The translations under genes and the position numbers were made by a program. This document shows, in pieces, positions 44,861-52,448 of a DNA stretch of 64,000 bases. The DNA is taken from contig JAHCID010000003.1 of NCBI GenBank assembly GCA_026129405.1, positions 371,257-435,256 on the forward strand. The letters run 5' to 3'. Source of the DNA: a bacterium. GTDB taxonomy: Bacteria; Desulfobacterota; Binatia; DP-6. Below the pieces are notes generated by a model. The model made no database searches, was not told the DNA's origin, and was given only the letters and a program-made list of their open reading frames with translations. The stretch's first letter is position 1. Each line of letters starts with the position of its first letter.

Positions 44861-45139
44861 CGCGCGGGCTCCGGGCGCGGCGCGCGTCGGCGTGCGCCGC
44901 ACGCTGTGCGGGGGGCTCTGCTTTCTGTCATGTCGGTCCTCGATGCAGCGAGGGTCGCGGACGGGGATGCGTGCACACGACTGCACGAACCGGACCGCGG
45001 CGCGGCGCACGCAATCGTCGAGCGTTCTCGGGCGCCGCTCATCGGCGTGTGCCAATCCGGCACGCGGCGCGGCACACGCGTGGCACGCGGGTGTGTCGCG
45101 CGTGGCACGCGCAAACGGCCCGCGTTGGGCCGCCTCGCC
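44861..45139. other. Intergenic control region with two 13-base direct repeats
   Basis: This gap between the kinase gene and tRNA-fMet contains CGCGTGGCACGCG twice (45077-45089 and 45099-45111). The repeats start 22 bases apart, about two helical turns, and each is nearly palindromic. No gene is evident. The repeats may be a protein-binding site upstream of the tRNA promoter. Confidence 0.4.
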
Positions 45140-45168
45140 TTGACAACCCCTACTGCCCCGGATAACCC
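45140..45168 (+). promoter_or_regulatory. Predicted promoter of tRNA-fMet
   Basis: A perfect TTGACA -35 box is followed after 17 bases by TAACCC. The mature tRNA 5' end lies 7 bases after the -10 box, so the transcript would have almost no leader. Confidence 0.6.
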
Positions 45169-45174
45169 CACCGT

Positions 45175-45248
45175 CGCGGGGTGGAGCAGTCAGGCAGCTC
45201 GCGAGGCTCATAACCTCGAGGTCGGTGGTTCAAATCCACCCCCCGCAA
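45175..45248 (+). tRNA. tRNA-fMet (initiator), anticodon CAT
   Basis: A full cloverleaf of 74 bases can be drawn. The acceptor stem CGCGGGG / CCCCGCA has the C1:A72 mismatch diagnostic of bacterial initiators, and the D stem has the A11:U24 pair. Anticodon CAT is at 45209-45211, and the T arm is GGTGG-TTCAAAT-CCACC. The anticodon stem reads CGAGG / CCTCG, so the usual three G:C pairs are A29:U41, G30:C40 and G31:C39. CCA is not encoded. Confidence 0.95.
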
Positions 45249-45347
45249 CTCCGCAGCAACGCCCACGGGCTCGGCGTGCCTCCAGCGCGCCGGGCCCGTG
45301 CTGCATTCGGGGCCGCGCGTGGCGCGAGCGGGCCGCGACGCCGGCTC

Positions 45348-46649
45348 TCAGGCCGCGCGGCCGGTGCTGCGATCGTCGCGGCGCGCCTCCGCGCGCGTCG
45401 ACGCGCCGAGGATCGCGCGCAGGCCGCGGTCGTACGTGAGGTAGTTCCAGGCCCAGTTGACCAGCACCACGGCGCGATTGCGGAACCCGATCAGCATGAC
45501 GACGTGGAGGACGAGCCACGCCCACCACGCGAGCGGGCCGGTGAGCTTCACGCGACCGATCTCGGCGACGGCACGGCTGCGGCCGATCGTCGCCATGGCG
45601 CCCTTGTCGTCGTAGACGAAGGCCTCGAGCGGCTGGCCGGCGATCGCCCGCAGGACGTTGCGCGCGGCGTGCGTGCCGCCCTGCATGGCGACCTGCGCGA
45701 CCTGCGGCAGGCGCTCCGCGCCGTCGACGAGCGCGACGTCGCCCGCGACGAAGACGGCCGCGCTCCCGAGGGACTGCAGGGCGGGCGTGGTGCGCAGCCG
45801 GCCGCTGCGGCCGGTGGGGAGCCCGAGCCCTGCGGTGATGCCGCCGGCGCGGATGCCGGCCGCCCAGACGACGGTACGTGCCGCGATCGTCTCGCCGCCG
45901 GCGAGGTGGACGCCCTCCGGGCTCACGGCATCGACGCGGGTGTCGAGCCGCACTTCGACGCCGAAGCCGGCGAGGTCGCGGCGGGCACGCGCGCGCAGGC
46001 GCTCGTCGAAGGCGAGCAGGACGTCGCCCGCGGCCTCCAGCAGCACGATGCGCAGCGCCGCCGGCGGGATCGACGGATAGTCCGACGGCACCACGTGACG
46101 GCGCAGCTCCGCGAGCGCGCCGGCGGTCTCGACGCCGGTCGGCCCGGCGCCGACGATGACGAACGTCAGCCGCCCGCTGCGGTCCGGGCCGTCGGGCTCG
46201 ACGGCCGCGTACTCGAGCTGCGTCAGCACGCGGTTGCGCAGCAGGCGCGCGTCGTCGACATCGTAGAGCGCGCAGGCATGCTCGCGCACGCCCGGGATGC
46301 CGAAGTCCTCCGCAGCCCCGCCGGTGGCGACGATCAGCCAGTCGTAGCCGATCTCTTCGCCCGCGTCGGTGCGGAGCACGCGGCGCTCGGGGTCGCCGCC
46401 TGCGATGCGCGCCATGCGGAATTGGACGCCGGGCAGACGGCGCAGAAAGCTGCGCGTCGGATAGACGATGGCCTGCGGCTCGAGCCCCGCGGTCGCGACC
46501 TGATAGAGGAGCGGCAGGAACGTGTGATAGTTGCGCGCGTCGAGCCAGACGACGTCGGCCGGGCCGCCTGCGAGCTGGCGGACCGCGCGCAGGCCGGCGA
46601 AGCCCGCCCCGAGGACCACGACCCGCGGCCGCCCGCTCGCCGACGACAT
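45348..46649 (-). CDS. ndh: Type II NADH dehydrogenase
   Basis: This 433-aa FAD-dependent quinone reductase has the dinucleotide motif VVVLGAGFAGLRA (FAD), NYHTFLPLLYQVATAGL, a second VIVGAGPTGVETAGAL motif (NADH) and FVAGDVAL. The C-terminus has a hydrophobic membrane anchor helix (WAWLVLHVVMLIGF). It passes electrons from NADH to quinone without pumping protons. ATG 46649 was chosen because it fits the FAD motif; an upstream GTG at 46712 adds 21 unrelated residues. Confidence 0.92.
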   Translation of the reverse strand: MSSASGRPRVVVLGAGFAGLRAVRQLAGGPADVVWLDARNYHTFLPLLYQVATAGLEPQAIVYPTRSFLRRLPGVQFRMARIAGGDPERRVLRTDAGEEIGYDWLIVATGGAAEDFGIPGVREHACALYDVDDARLLRNRVLTQLEYAAVEPDGPDRSGRLTFVIVGAGPTGVETAGALAELRRHVVPSDYPSIPPAALRIVLLEAAGDVLLAFDERLRARARRDLAGFGVEVRLDTRVDAVSPEGVHLAGGETIAARTVVWAAGIRAGGITAGLGLPTGRSGRLRTTPALQSLGSAAVFVAGDVALVDGAERLPQVAQVAMQGGTHAARNVLRAIAGQPLEAFVYDDKGAMATIGRSRAVAEIGRVKLTGPLAWWAWLVLHVVMLIGFRNRAVVLVNWAWNYLTYDRGLRAILGASTRAEARRDDRSTGRAA

Positions 46650-46670
46650 CACGTCGGACCCTAGCACGCG

Positions 46671-46700
46671 TTGACGCCCACGGAAGCCGTCCTCTACTGT
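46671..46700 (+). promoter_or_regulatory. Predicted promoter upstream of the small membrane peptide gene
   Basis: TTGACG and TACTGT are separated by 18 bases. A 33-codon frame, GTG 46707 to TGA 46808, follows and overlaps ATG 46805 as ATGA, so a leader peptide is possible but unproven. Confidence 0.35.
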
Positions 46701-46804
46701 GCGCCCGTGCACCGGATCGTCGCGCGCTCGCAGCCCGCCATGATCGTCGCCGACGTGCGTGGCCGCGGCGGCGGCGAGCTCGCGGCGCCGAGAGCGAGCG
46801 CGGC

Positions 46805-47038
46805 ATGAGCGTGCGCGCCGCCTTCGTCCTCGGCGTGTTCCTCGTGCTGGCTGCGCTCGCGCACGGCGGCTTCTACGCGGCGGGGCACGACTTCGTGGTC
46901 AACCGCTTCACCGGCCAGTTCGAGTTCGTGCCGGGCGACGACGAGGACGGCGATGCCGCGACGCCGACGCACCGCTGTCGTGCCTTGACCTCCCCGGGGG
47001 GCGCCGCTAGGGTCGGCTTCCTTCCGCGCCGGAGGTGA
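46805..47038 (+). CDS. Small hydrophobic/secreted protein
   Basis: The 77-aa frame starts MSVRAAFVLGVFLVLAALAHG, a single membrane anchor or signal peptide. GHDFVVNRFTGQFEFVPGDD follows, which looks like a real folded stretch. The last 25 residues are less convincing. I recall short conserved proteins with a similar VNRFTG segment but cannot assign a function. The start has only a weak ribosome site (CCGAGAGCGAG). Confidence 0.5.
   Translation: MSVRAAFVLGVFLVLAALAHGGFYAAGHDFVVNRFTGQFEFVPGDDEDGDAATPTHRCRALTSPGGAARVGFLPRRR
46985..47013 (+). promoter_or_regulatory. Predicted promoter of the 54-codon gene
   Basis: TTGACC and TAGGGT are separated by 17 bases. Transcription would start near 47020, 11 bases before a strong GGAGG ribosome site. 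Confidence 0.55.
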
Positions 47039-47042
47039 CGCC

Positions 47043-47207
47043 ATGGCTGGAGGACGGGCCTTCAAGAGCAACGTCCGAGAGCGCCGCGAGGCCGAGCGCC
47101 GCATGAAGGCGCTGGAGAAACGGCAGAAGAAGGAAGAGAAGAAGAAGCTCGAGCAGCCCGGCGACGCGACCGCCGGCGGCGTGCCCGGAACCGGCACGCA
47201 GAGCTGA
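47043..47207 (+). CDS. Small highly charged coiled-coil protein (54 aa)
   Basis: The frame begins MAGGRAFKSNVRERREAERR, and about half of its residues are Lys, Arg or Glu in a heptad-like helix, ending in a Gly/Pro tail. GGAGGTGA sits 7 bases before the ATG, the best ribosome site in the window, and a good promoter precedes it. It is therefore very likely expressed. It may bind nucleic acid or ribosomes; no family is recognised. Confidence 0.65.
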   Translation: MAGGRAFKSNVRERREAERRMKALEKRQKKEEKKKLEQPGDATAGGVPGTGTQS

Positions 47208-47215
47208 TCGACTGC

Positions 47216-47244
47216 TGGACACCCGGAGACCAGGCGCGTAATCG
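47216..47244 (+). promoter_or_regulatory. Predicted promoter of tRNA-Cys
   Basis: TGGACA, one base off the consensus -35, is followed after 17 bases by TAATCG. The tRNA starts 11 bases after the -10 box. Confidence 0.5.
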
Positions 47245-47254
47245 TTCGAGGCAG

Positions 47255-47327
47255 GGCGGCGTACCCAAGTGGCTAAGGGAGAGGTCTGCAAAACCTCCAT
47301 TCACCGGTTCGAATCCGGTCGCCGCCT
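47255..47327 (+). tRNA. tRNA-Cys, anticodon GCA
   Basis: A complete cloverleaf of 73 bases has acceptor stem GGCGGCG / CGCCGCC with discriminator T, as expected for Cys. Anticodon GCA is at 47288-47290, and the T arm is ACCGG-TTCGAAT-CCGGT. CCA is not encoded. Confidence 0.95.
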
Positions 47328-47370
47328 CTCCACTTCCTCTCCTCTGCCGAGTCGCCCGGCCTGATCGGCG

Positions 47371-47979
47371 TCAGGCCGGGAAGCCGGCGACCAGCTCCCG
47401 CAGCCGCGCGTTCGCGTTCGACAGGATCGGCGCCCCGTCGCCGAGGAGCAGCACGTCGAGGTCCAGCTCGAGCAGGGCGCGTACGCTGGCGCGCAGGCGG
47501 GCGGGATCGTCGAGCACCTTCTCGCGCAGGAGCGCGAGCTGCCCCGGCGGCTTGCCGACGACGGCGTCGCCGACGATCAGTAGCCGCCGCGCCGGCCAAT
47601 GGAACGCCACCTCGCCCGGCGATTTTCCCGGCACCGGCGTGACGACGAGCGGCCCGAGCTGCTCGCCGGGCAGCAGCGTCGCGTCGACCGGCGTCCCCTG
47701 GTCGCGCGCGTATGCGGCGTCGCCGTCGTGGATCGCGATCGACGCGCCGGTGCGCTCCTTCACGCGCGCCGCCGCACGGCTGTGGTTACGGTTCGTGAGC
47801 AGGATGCGGGCGACGCCCAGCTCGGCGAGCTGCTCCAGCCCCTCGGCGCCAGGATCGACGGGATCGATGCAGAGGCTGCCGCCCGCGTCCTGCACGAGCC
47901 AGCCGTTCCAGTCGTAGCCGTGCGGCTCCGAGAAGACGCTCCAGCCGAGAATGCCCGGCACCACCTCGCGCAGCATCAC
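47371..47979 (-). CDS. Metallo-beta-lactamase-fold protein with degenerate metal motif
   Basis: The 202-aa protein follows the MBL pattern (YDWNGWLV, CIDPVDPG, then PGKSPGEVAFHWP and LLIVGDAVVGKP). At the HxHxDH position it reads LLTNRNHSRAA, so the usual His/Asp ligands are mostly gone. One Asp remains in GDAVVG. It may bind a ligand without being a zinc hydrolase, or belong to a subgroup with another site. It overlaps the pterin dehydratase gene by 4 bases (ATGA). Confidence 0.78.
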   Translation of the reverse strand: MMLREVVPGILGWSVFSEPHGYDWNGWLVQDAGGSLCIDPVDPGAEGLEQLAELGVARILLTNRNHSRAAARVKERTGASIAIHDGDAAYARDQGTPVDATLLPGEQLGPLVVTPVPGKSPGEVAFHWPARRLLIVGDAVVGKPPGQLALLREKVLDDPARLRASVRALLELDLDVLLLGDGAPILSNANARLRELVAGFPA

Positions 47980-48302
47980 GCCGTCTCCAGGGCGTCGATC
48001 CTAGCGGCGAGGATGAAATCGTTCTCGGAGAGACCGCCGATCGTGTGCGTCCAGATGGTGACCTGGACCTCGCGGTAGTGGACGGTGAAATCCGGGTGAT
48101 GGCCTTCGGCTTCGGCGAGGTCGGCCATGCGGTTCACGAAGCGCATCGCGGTGGCGAAGTCGCGAAAGGCGAAGGTGCGGTGCAGCTTCGCGTCGCGGAC
48201 GACCCAGTCGGGGATCTCGCCGGCGAGGCGGGCGACGTCGTCCGCGTCGAGCTTCGGGACGCCGCCCTCGCAGGACACGCAGTGCTTCGCGCGCAGGCTC
48301 AT
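47976..48302 (-). CDS. phhB: 4a-hydroxytetrahydrobiopterin dehydratase (pterin carbinolamine dehydratase)
   Basis: This 108-aa enzyme carries the signature EGHHPDFTVHY followed by VTIWTHTIGGLSENDF. It recycles the pterin cofactor after aromatic amino acid hydroxylation, and homologues also act as transcription cofactors. The N-terminal Cys pair (HCVSCEGG) is common in the family. No phenylalanine hydroxylase is encoded nearby, so its role here may differ. Confidence 0.93.
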   Translation of the reverse strand: MSLRAKHCVSCEGGVPKLDADDVARLAGEIPDWVVRDAKLHRTFAFRDFATAMRFVNRMADLAEAEGHHPDFTVHYREVQVTIWTHTIGGLSENDFILAARIDALETA

Positions 48303-48345
48303 GCGCGCGAGCAGAGCACTTCGCGCGCGGGTTGGCCAGTCCCGT

Positions 48346-48651
48346 TCAGCGGGGGAACGGGCGTGCCGCGAGGAGGGCGCGCAGGAGCTCCTTGGCGATC
48401 TTGTAGCCGACCAGGCAGAGGAGCGCGTCGCGCACCGATACGACGCGGAGAGCGTCGCTCACGTCGAGGAGCCGCACGGCGGCCAGCTGCTCGAGCACGT
48501 TCCAGGCGACGGACACGCAGTAGCCCAGCAGGACGAGCAGGCCGACGGTGGTGGCGACACGTGCCGCCGCCCGCCACGGACGGCGTTCGAGGCGTTCGCG
48601 ATGGAGCGAGAACTCCGCGGCGGGCGGCGACACGTCGGCGAAGGCCCACAT
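48346..48651 (-). CDS. Small membrane protein of unknown function
   Basis: The 101-aa frame has an Arg-rich N-terminal part, one clear membrane helix (ATTVGLLVLLGYCVSVAW) and an amphipathic C-terminal helix ending in PFPR. ATG 48651 was chosen; GTG 48681 would add ten residues. No family is recognised and the ribosome site is weak. Confidence 0.45.
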   Translation of the reverse strand: MWAFADVSPPAAEFSLHRERLERRPWRAAARVATTVGLLVLLGYCVSVAWNVLEQLAAVRLLDVSDALRVVSVRDALLCLVGYKIAKELLRALLAARPFPR

Positions 48652-48833
48652 GCCGTTGCGGCGATGCAACGCCGGTGCCACCGGATGGCAACGCGTCGGC
48701 GCGGGGCAGGTCGTCCGTCACCGTCACGCGCGTGACGGTGCGACGGCCGGGCGCGCGGTGTCCCCGGCCTCGTCCGCGACGCCGTCACCGAAGGTTCATC
48801 TACTCGGGTTCCGCGGCACGCTAGGGTGCCCGC

Positions 48834-49022
48834 ATGGAGCACGACAATCAGGCGCGCCGCGCCCAGACCTGCGCCCAGCTCCGCCGAGCCGCCGAGCACC
48901 TCGAGACGATGCCCATCGAGCACGCCAAGGAAGCCATGGAGGAGCTCGCCGCCGCCCTCGACGAGCTGGGTCGCTGGTCCGAGCGGGCGGGCTTGATGGC
49001 GGCCACCGGCGAGGAGCCGTAA
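48834..49022 (+). CDS. Small helical protein (62 aa)
   Basis: The frame starts MEHDNQARRAQTCAQLRRAA and is acidic/basic and helical throughout, with a hairpin-like pattern ending RAGLMAATGEEP. Composition is unlike the surrounding out-of-frame Arg-rich translations. GCACGCTAGGGTG upstream gives a TAGGGT -10-like box but no good ribosome site. The function is unknown. Confidence 0.4.
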   Translation: MEHDNQARRAQTCAQLRRAAEHLETMPIEHAKEAMEELAAALDELGRWSERAGLMAATGEEP

Positions 49023-49211
49023 GCCGCCGATCGCCGGGGTCGGGCTCCCAGCCTCGGCGCGCGGCCCCGAGGCGACGCGGCGGACATGGTGCCGTCCGGC
49101 GGAGCGTCGCTGGGAGGGGGGCGCGGTGCAGGAGCAGCACGGCGCGTCGGCTCAGCGGGAAGCTGCTCATCGGGGAATCTAGTGTGCTTGCTCCCGGCGC
49201 GTGGGACACGA

Positions 49212-49297
49212 TGCCGGGAGGGGGACTCGAACCCCCACATGCATCGCTGCATCGCGGGTTTTAAGCCCGCCGCGTCTGCCAGTTTCGCCATCCCGGC
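49212..49297 (-). tRNA. tRNA-Leu, anticodon TAA
   Basis: Read on the minus strand, an 86-base class II tRNA is formed: acceptor GCCGGGA / TCCCGGC with discriminator A, anticodon TAA (plus-strand 49261-49263), a long variable arm (GATGCAGCGATGCAT) and T arm GGGGG-TTCGAGT-CCCCC. CCA is not encoded. Confidence 0.95.
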
Positions 49298-49607
49298 GGC
49301 TCTCCGCTCATACCCGACGCCGATGCAGACTGCGATGCTCGGGGCACGTCTCGTTGCCCCGCGCCTTGGTCGGCGGCGTCGGGGGGGGTCCGACGGAGCG
49401 CGGACTCGGCGCTGCGGGCCGCCGTGCGTTGCGCCTCGTCATGCGCGCGGTCGGCGACGCGTGTCCGTGAGTGCGCGACGACACGGCGCTTGCGCAAAGT
49501 TACGACGCCTTGTTGCCGGCGCGTCGCAAATACGACGATGTCGCCGTGTCGACGCGTTGAATTTCCGCGGGCGCGCGAGGGCACGGGCGTTGCTCCGGTA
49601 GCGCACC
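49298..49607. other. Intergenic region with a 10-base inverted repeat
   Basis: This 310-base gap between tRNA-Leu and the next small frame contains CGACACGGCG (49479-49488) and its complement CGCCGTGTCG (49542-49551) around a 53-base, relatively A/T-rich centre. TACGACG occurs twice in that centre, 30 bases apart. No gene or RNA family is recognised. It may be a control region or a structured transcript. Confidence 0.35.
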
Positions 49608-49742
49608 ATGCTCCAGCTCTCGCTCGCACTCCTGGTCGGTACCTGGGCTCTCGCGCTCTACCGCCTCGCGCGCACCTGGCGCGATCAGCCGGCGGTGCCG
49701 CTCGAGGAGCCGGTGACGCCGATCACGCGTCTCGCGGCCTGA
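49608..49742 (+). CDS. Possible 44-aa single-helix membrane peptide
   Basis: The frame starts MLQLSLALLVGTWALALYRL, a hydrophobic helix, followed by a positively charged turn and a Pro/Glu-rich tail. Charge distribution fits an inner-membrane peptide. The ribosome site is poor and there is no family match, so it may be spurious. Confidence 0.3.
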   Translation: MLQLSLALLVGTWALALYRLARTWRDQPAVPLEEPVTPITRLAA

Positions 49743-49786
49743 CGCGACACCGGCCCTGGATGAGGTCGCGCCACACCGCGTCGCGG

Positions 49787-49815
49787 TTGTGGCGTCCGGC
49801 GCACGTCGCTAATCT
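49787..49815 (+). promoter_or_regulatory. Predicted promoter of the second glycan locus
   Basis: TTGTGG and TAATCT are separated by 17 bases. Transcription would start near 49822, leaving about 14 bases before ATG 49836 and no Shine-Dalgarno sequence. Confidence 0.5.
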
Positions 49816-49835
49816 CCGCGCGTCGCGCCCCCACC

Positions 49836-52445
49836 ATGATCCAGGCCACCCTGCGCCCGCTTCCCGAGCGGGCCCCGACCCCGTTCCTCGACGGGGTGCC
49901 ACCCACCGTCGCCGGCAAGTTCTTCTTCGTCGGCGACCGCAAGCTCTACCTCCGCGGCGTCTCCTACGGCCCCTTCGGGCCGGCCAGCCACGGCTTCCCG
50001 TTCCCGGAGGAGGACGTCCTCGAGCGGGACTTCGCGCTCGCGGCGGAGATGGGCGCGAATTGCCTGCGCACCTTCACGGTGCCGCCGCGCTGGCTGCTCG
50101 ACCGCGCCGCCCGCCATGGCCTGCGGGTCATGGTGACGATCCCCTGGGCCGAGCACATCACCTTCCTCGACCGCCACGAGGTCGAGAACGAGATCGTCGG
50201 CACCGTGCGCGCCGCCGCCGAGAACCTCGGCGGCCATCCGGCGCTGTTCGCGCTCCTCGTCGGCAACGAGATCCCGCCCGACATGGTGCGCTGGTATGGG
50301 CCCGAGCGAGTGCAGGCGTTCCTGCGCCGCCTCGCCGAGGAGATCCGCGAGCGGGCGCCGGGGACGCTCGTAAGCTACGCCAACTTCCCCTCGACCGAGT
50401 ACCTCGACGTCACCGAGTTCGTCGACTTCGTCTCCTTCAACGTCTACCTGCATCGCGAGCCGGATTTCCGCCGCTATCTGTCGCGGCTCCAGAACCTCGC
50501 CGAGGACAAGCCGCTCGTCCTCACCGAGTTCGGCGTCGACTCGATCCGCGAGGGCAACGACCACCAGGCCGAGCTGCTGTCCTGGATGATCCGCGCCGGC
50601 TACGAGTCGGGCGCGGCCGGCTGCTTCGTCTTCTCCTGGACCGACGACTGGTTCACGGGTGGGGCGCAGATCGCCGACTGGGCCTTCGGCGTCGTCGACG
50701 CCCGGCGCGCGAAGAAGCCCGCCTTCCACGCCGTCCAGCAGCGCTACCAGGCGCCGCTGCCGCCGGCCCTCGAGCGCGCACCGCGCGTGTCGGTCGTCGT
50801 GTGCGCCTACAACGCCGAGCGGACGATGGAGGCGTGCCTCGAGTCGCTGCGCCACCTCAACTACCCCGACTACGAGGTCGTGGTCGTGAACGACGGCTCG
50901 ACCGACCGCACCCTCGCGATCAGCGAGGACTTCGCGCGCCGGTATGCTGCCGACGCCAGCGGACCGCGCTTCGTCCTCATCAGCCAGGCGAACGAGGGCC
51001 TGTCGATCGCCCGCAACGTGGGCGCCGAGGCGGCGACGGGCGAGATCGTCGCCTACACCGACTCGGACTGCGTGCCCGACCCGGACTGGCTCTACTTCCT
51101 CGTCTACAAGTTCGTGCGCCACGGCTTCGTCGCCGTCGGCGGGCCGAACTTCCCGCCGCCCGAGCCGAGTCTGGTGCCCGCGGCCGTCGCGGTCTCTCCG
51201 GGCGGCCCCACGCACGTGCTGCTCGACGACGAGGTCGCCGAGCACATCCCCGGCTGCAACATGGCCTTCACCAAGCAGGCCATCGCCGAGGTGCACGGCT
51301 TCGAAGCGATCTTCGCCGCCGCGGGCGACGACGTCGACTTCTGCTGGCGCCTGCAGAACCGCGGCCACGCGGTGGGCTTCAGCCCGGCGGCGACGGTGTG
51401 GCACTACCGCCGCAACACCGTGAAGGCCTATCTCAAGCAGCAGATGGGCTACGGCAAGGCGGAGGCGCTGCTCTACTTCAAGCATCCATACCGCTTCAAC
51501 ATGCTCGGGCAGTCGCGCTGGCTCGGCCGCATCTACGGCGAGCTCACGACGGCGGTGCTGTCGCGCCGCCCGGTGATCTACTTCGGCGCCTTCGGCCGCG
51601 GCCTCTTCCAGTCGATGTACGAGGCGCCGTCCTCGCTCCTCAGCTACCTGCCGTTCACGCTCGAGTGGAATCTGATCGGCATCATCCTGTTCCTCGCCGG
51701 GCTGGTCTCGCCGCGCATCATGCCGGTCGCGATCCTGCCCCTGGCGGTGTCCATCGCCTGGGCCGTCGGCACGGCCGTCAACGCCCGCGTCGACCCGCGC
51801 TTCGGCGGCTTCCGGGCCCGCGCGCTGATCGCCGTGCTCACCTACCTCGGCCCGCTCGCGCGCGGCGTGCAGCGCTACCTCTGGCGCATGCGCGGCATGG
51901 CCGAGATCGAGCCCGTGACCATGCCCGGGCGCCACACGCCCGCCCGCGTCGACCTCCCGACGCGGTCCTACACCCTGCGCTACTGGAGCGAGCAGTCGCA
52001 CGAGAAGGAGAACCTCCTCGGCGCGCTCATGGAGTTCCTGATCCCGCGCAAGTACCTGATCGCCGTCGATCCCGGCTGGAATCGCTGGGACGTGGAGATC
52101 TACCGCGGCATCTGGGCGAAGGCGCGCATCGCCGTCGCGACCGAGAACCACGGCGGCACCAAGCGGCTGCTCAACCTGCGCTGCGAGATCCGCCCGACGC
52201 GGGTCTCGCAGCTCTCCCTCGTCGGCTTCGCCCTGGCGGTGATCGCGGGGGTCGTCTTCGGTGTGCCCGAGATCACGGCGGTCGGCGGCGCGCTCGGGCT
52301 CGTCAACCTCGCCGTCATCGTCGGCGAGAACGTCCGCCTCGGCCGCATCCTGCACGACAGCTGCGACATCGTGGCGAGCGCCCTCGGCCTGGCGCCCGTC
52401 GACGGCAACGGCGAGCGCCCGGCGCCGGCGCGCGCGGCAGCCTAG
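49836..52445 (+). CDS. Glycoside hydrolase-glycosyltransferase fusion protein
   Basis: The 869-aa protein joins opposing activities. Residues about 25-310 form a TIM-barrel glycosidase of the GH2/GH5 type: LRGVSYGPFG, acid/base Glu145 in LLVGNEIP and nucleophile Glu231 in VLTEFGVDS. Residues about 320-560 form a GT2 domain (VVVCAYNAERT, VNDGSTDRT, YTDSDCVPD, GDDVDFCWRLQ). Hydrophobic helices and a further domain of unknown type (residues about 590-860, with another membrane pair) follow. It may build and trim or transfer one glycan. It is the first gene of a unit with the ABC exporter and a CgeB-like transferase. Confidence 0.85.
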   Translation: MIQATLRPLPERAPTPFLDGVPPTVAGKFFFVGDRKLYLRGVSYGPFGPASHGFPFPEEDVLERDFALAAEMGANCLRTFTVPPRWLLDRAARHGLRVMVTIPWAEHITFLDRHEVENEIVGTVRAAAENLGGHPALFALLVGNEIPPDMVRWYGPERVQAFLRRLAEEIRERAPGTLVSYANFPSTEYLDVTEFVDFVSFNVYLHREPDFRRYLSRLQNLAEDKPLVLTEFGVDSIREGNDHQAELLSWMIRAGYESGAAGCFVFSWTDDWFTGGAQIADWAFGVVDARRAKKPAFHAVQQRYQAPLPPALERAPRVSVVVCAYNAERTMEACLESLRHLNYPDYEVVVVNDGSTDRTLAISEDFARRYAADASGPRFVLISQANEGLSIARNVGAEAATGEIVAYTDSDCVPDPDWLYFLVYKFVRHGFVAVGGPNFPPPEPSLVPAAVAVSPGGPTHVLLDDEVAEHIPGCNMAFTKQAIAEVHGFEAIFAAAGDDVDFCWRLQNRGHAVGFSPAATVWHYRRNTVKAYLKQQMGYGKAEALLYFKHPYRFNMLGQSRWLGRIYGELTTAVLSRRPVIYFGAFGRGLFQSMYEAPSSLLSYLPFTLEWNLIGIILFLAGLVSPRIMPVAILPLAVSIAWAVGTAVNARVDPRFGGFRARALIAVLTYLGPLARGVQRYLWRMRGMAEIEPVTMPGRHTPARVDLPTRSYTLRYWSEQSHEKENLLGALMEFLIPRKYLIAVDPGWNRWDVEIYRGIWAKARIAVATENHGGTKRLLNLRCEIRPTRVSQLSLVGFALAVIAGVVFGVPEITAVGGALGLVNLAVIVGENVRLGRILHDSCDIVASALGLAPVDGNGERPAPARAAA

Positions 52446-52448
52446 GCC

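Noticed and set aside
44861-45211. N-terminal extension of the receiver-kinase gene up to 45211
   Set aside because: The added 117 residues lack domain similarity and would run antisense through tRNA-fMet.
46707-46808. Possible 33-codon leader peptide overlapping ATG 46805
   Set aside because: The ATGA overlap is suggestive but composition is not protein-like and there is no ribosome site.
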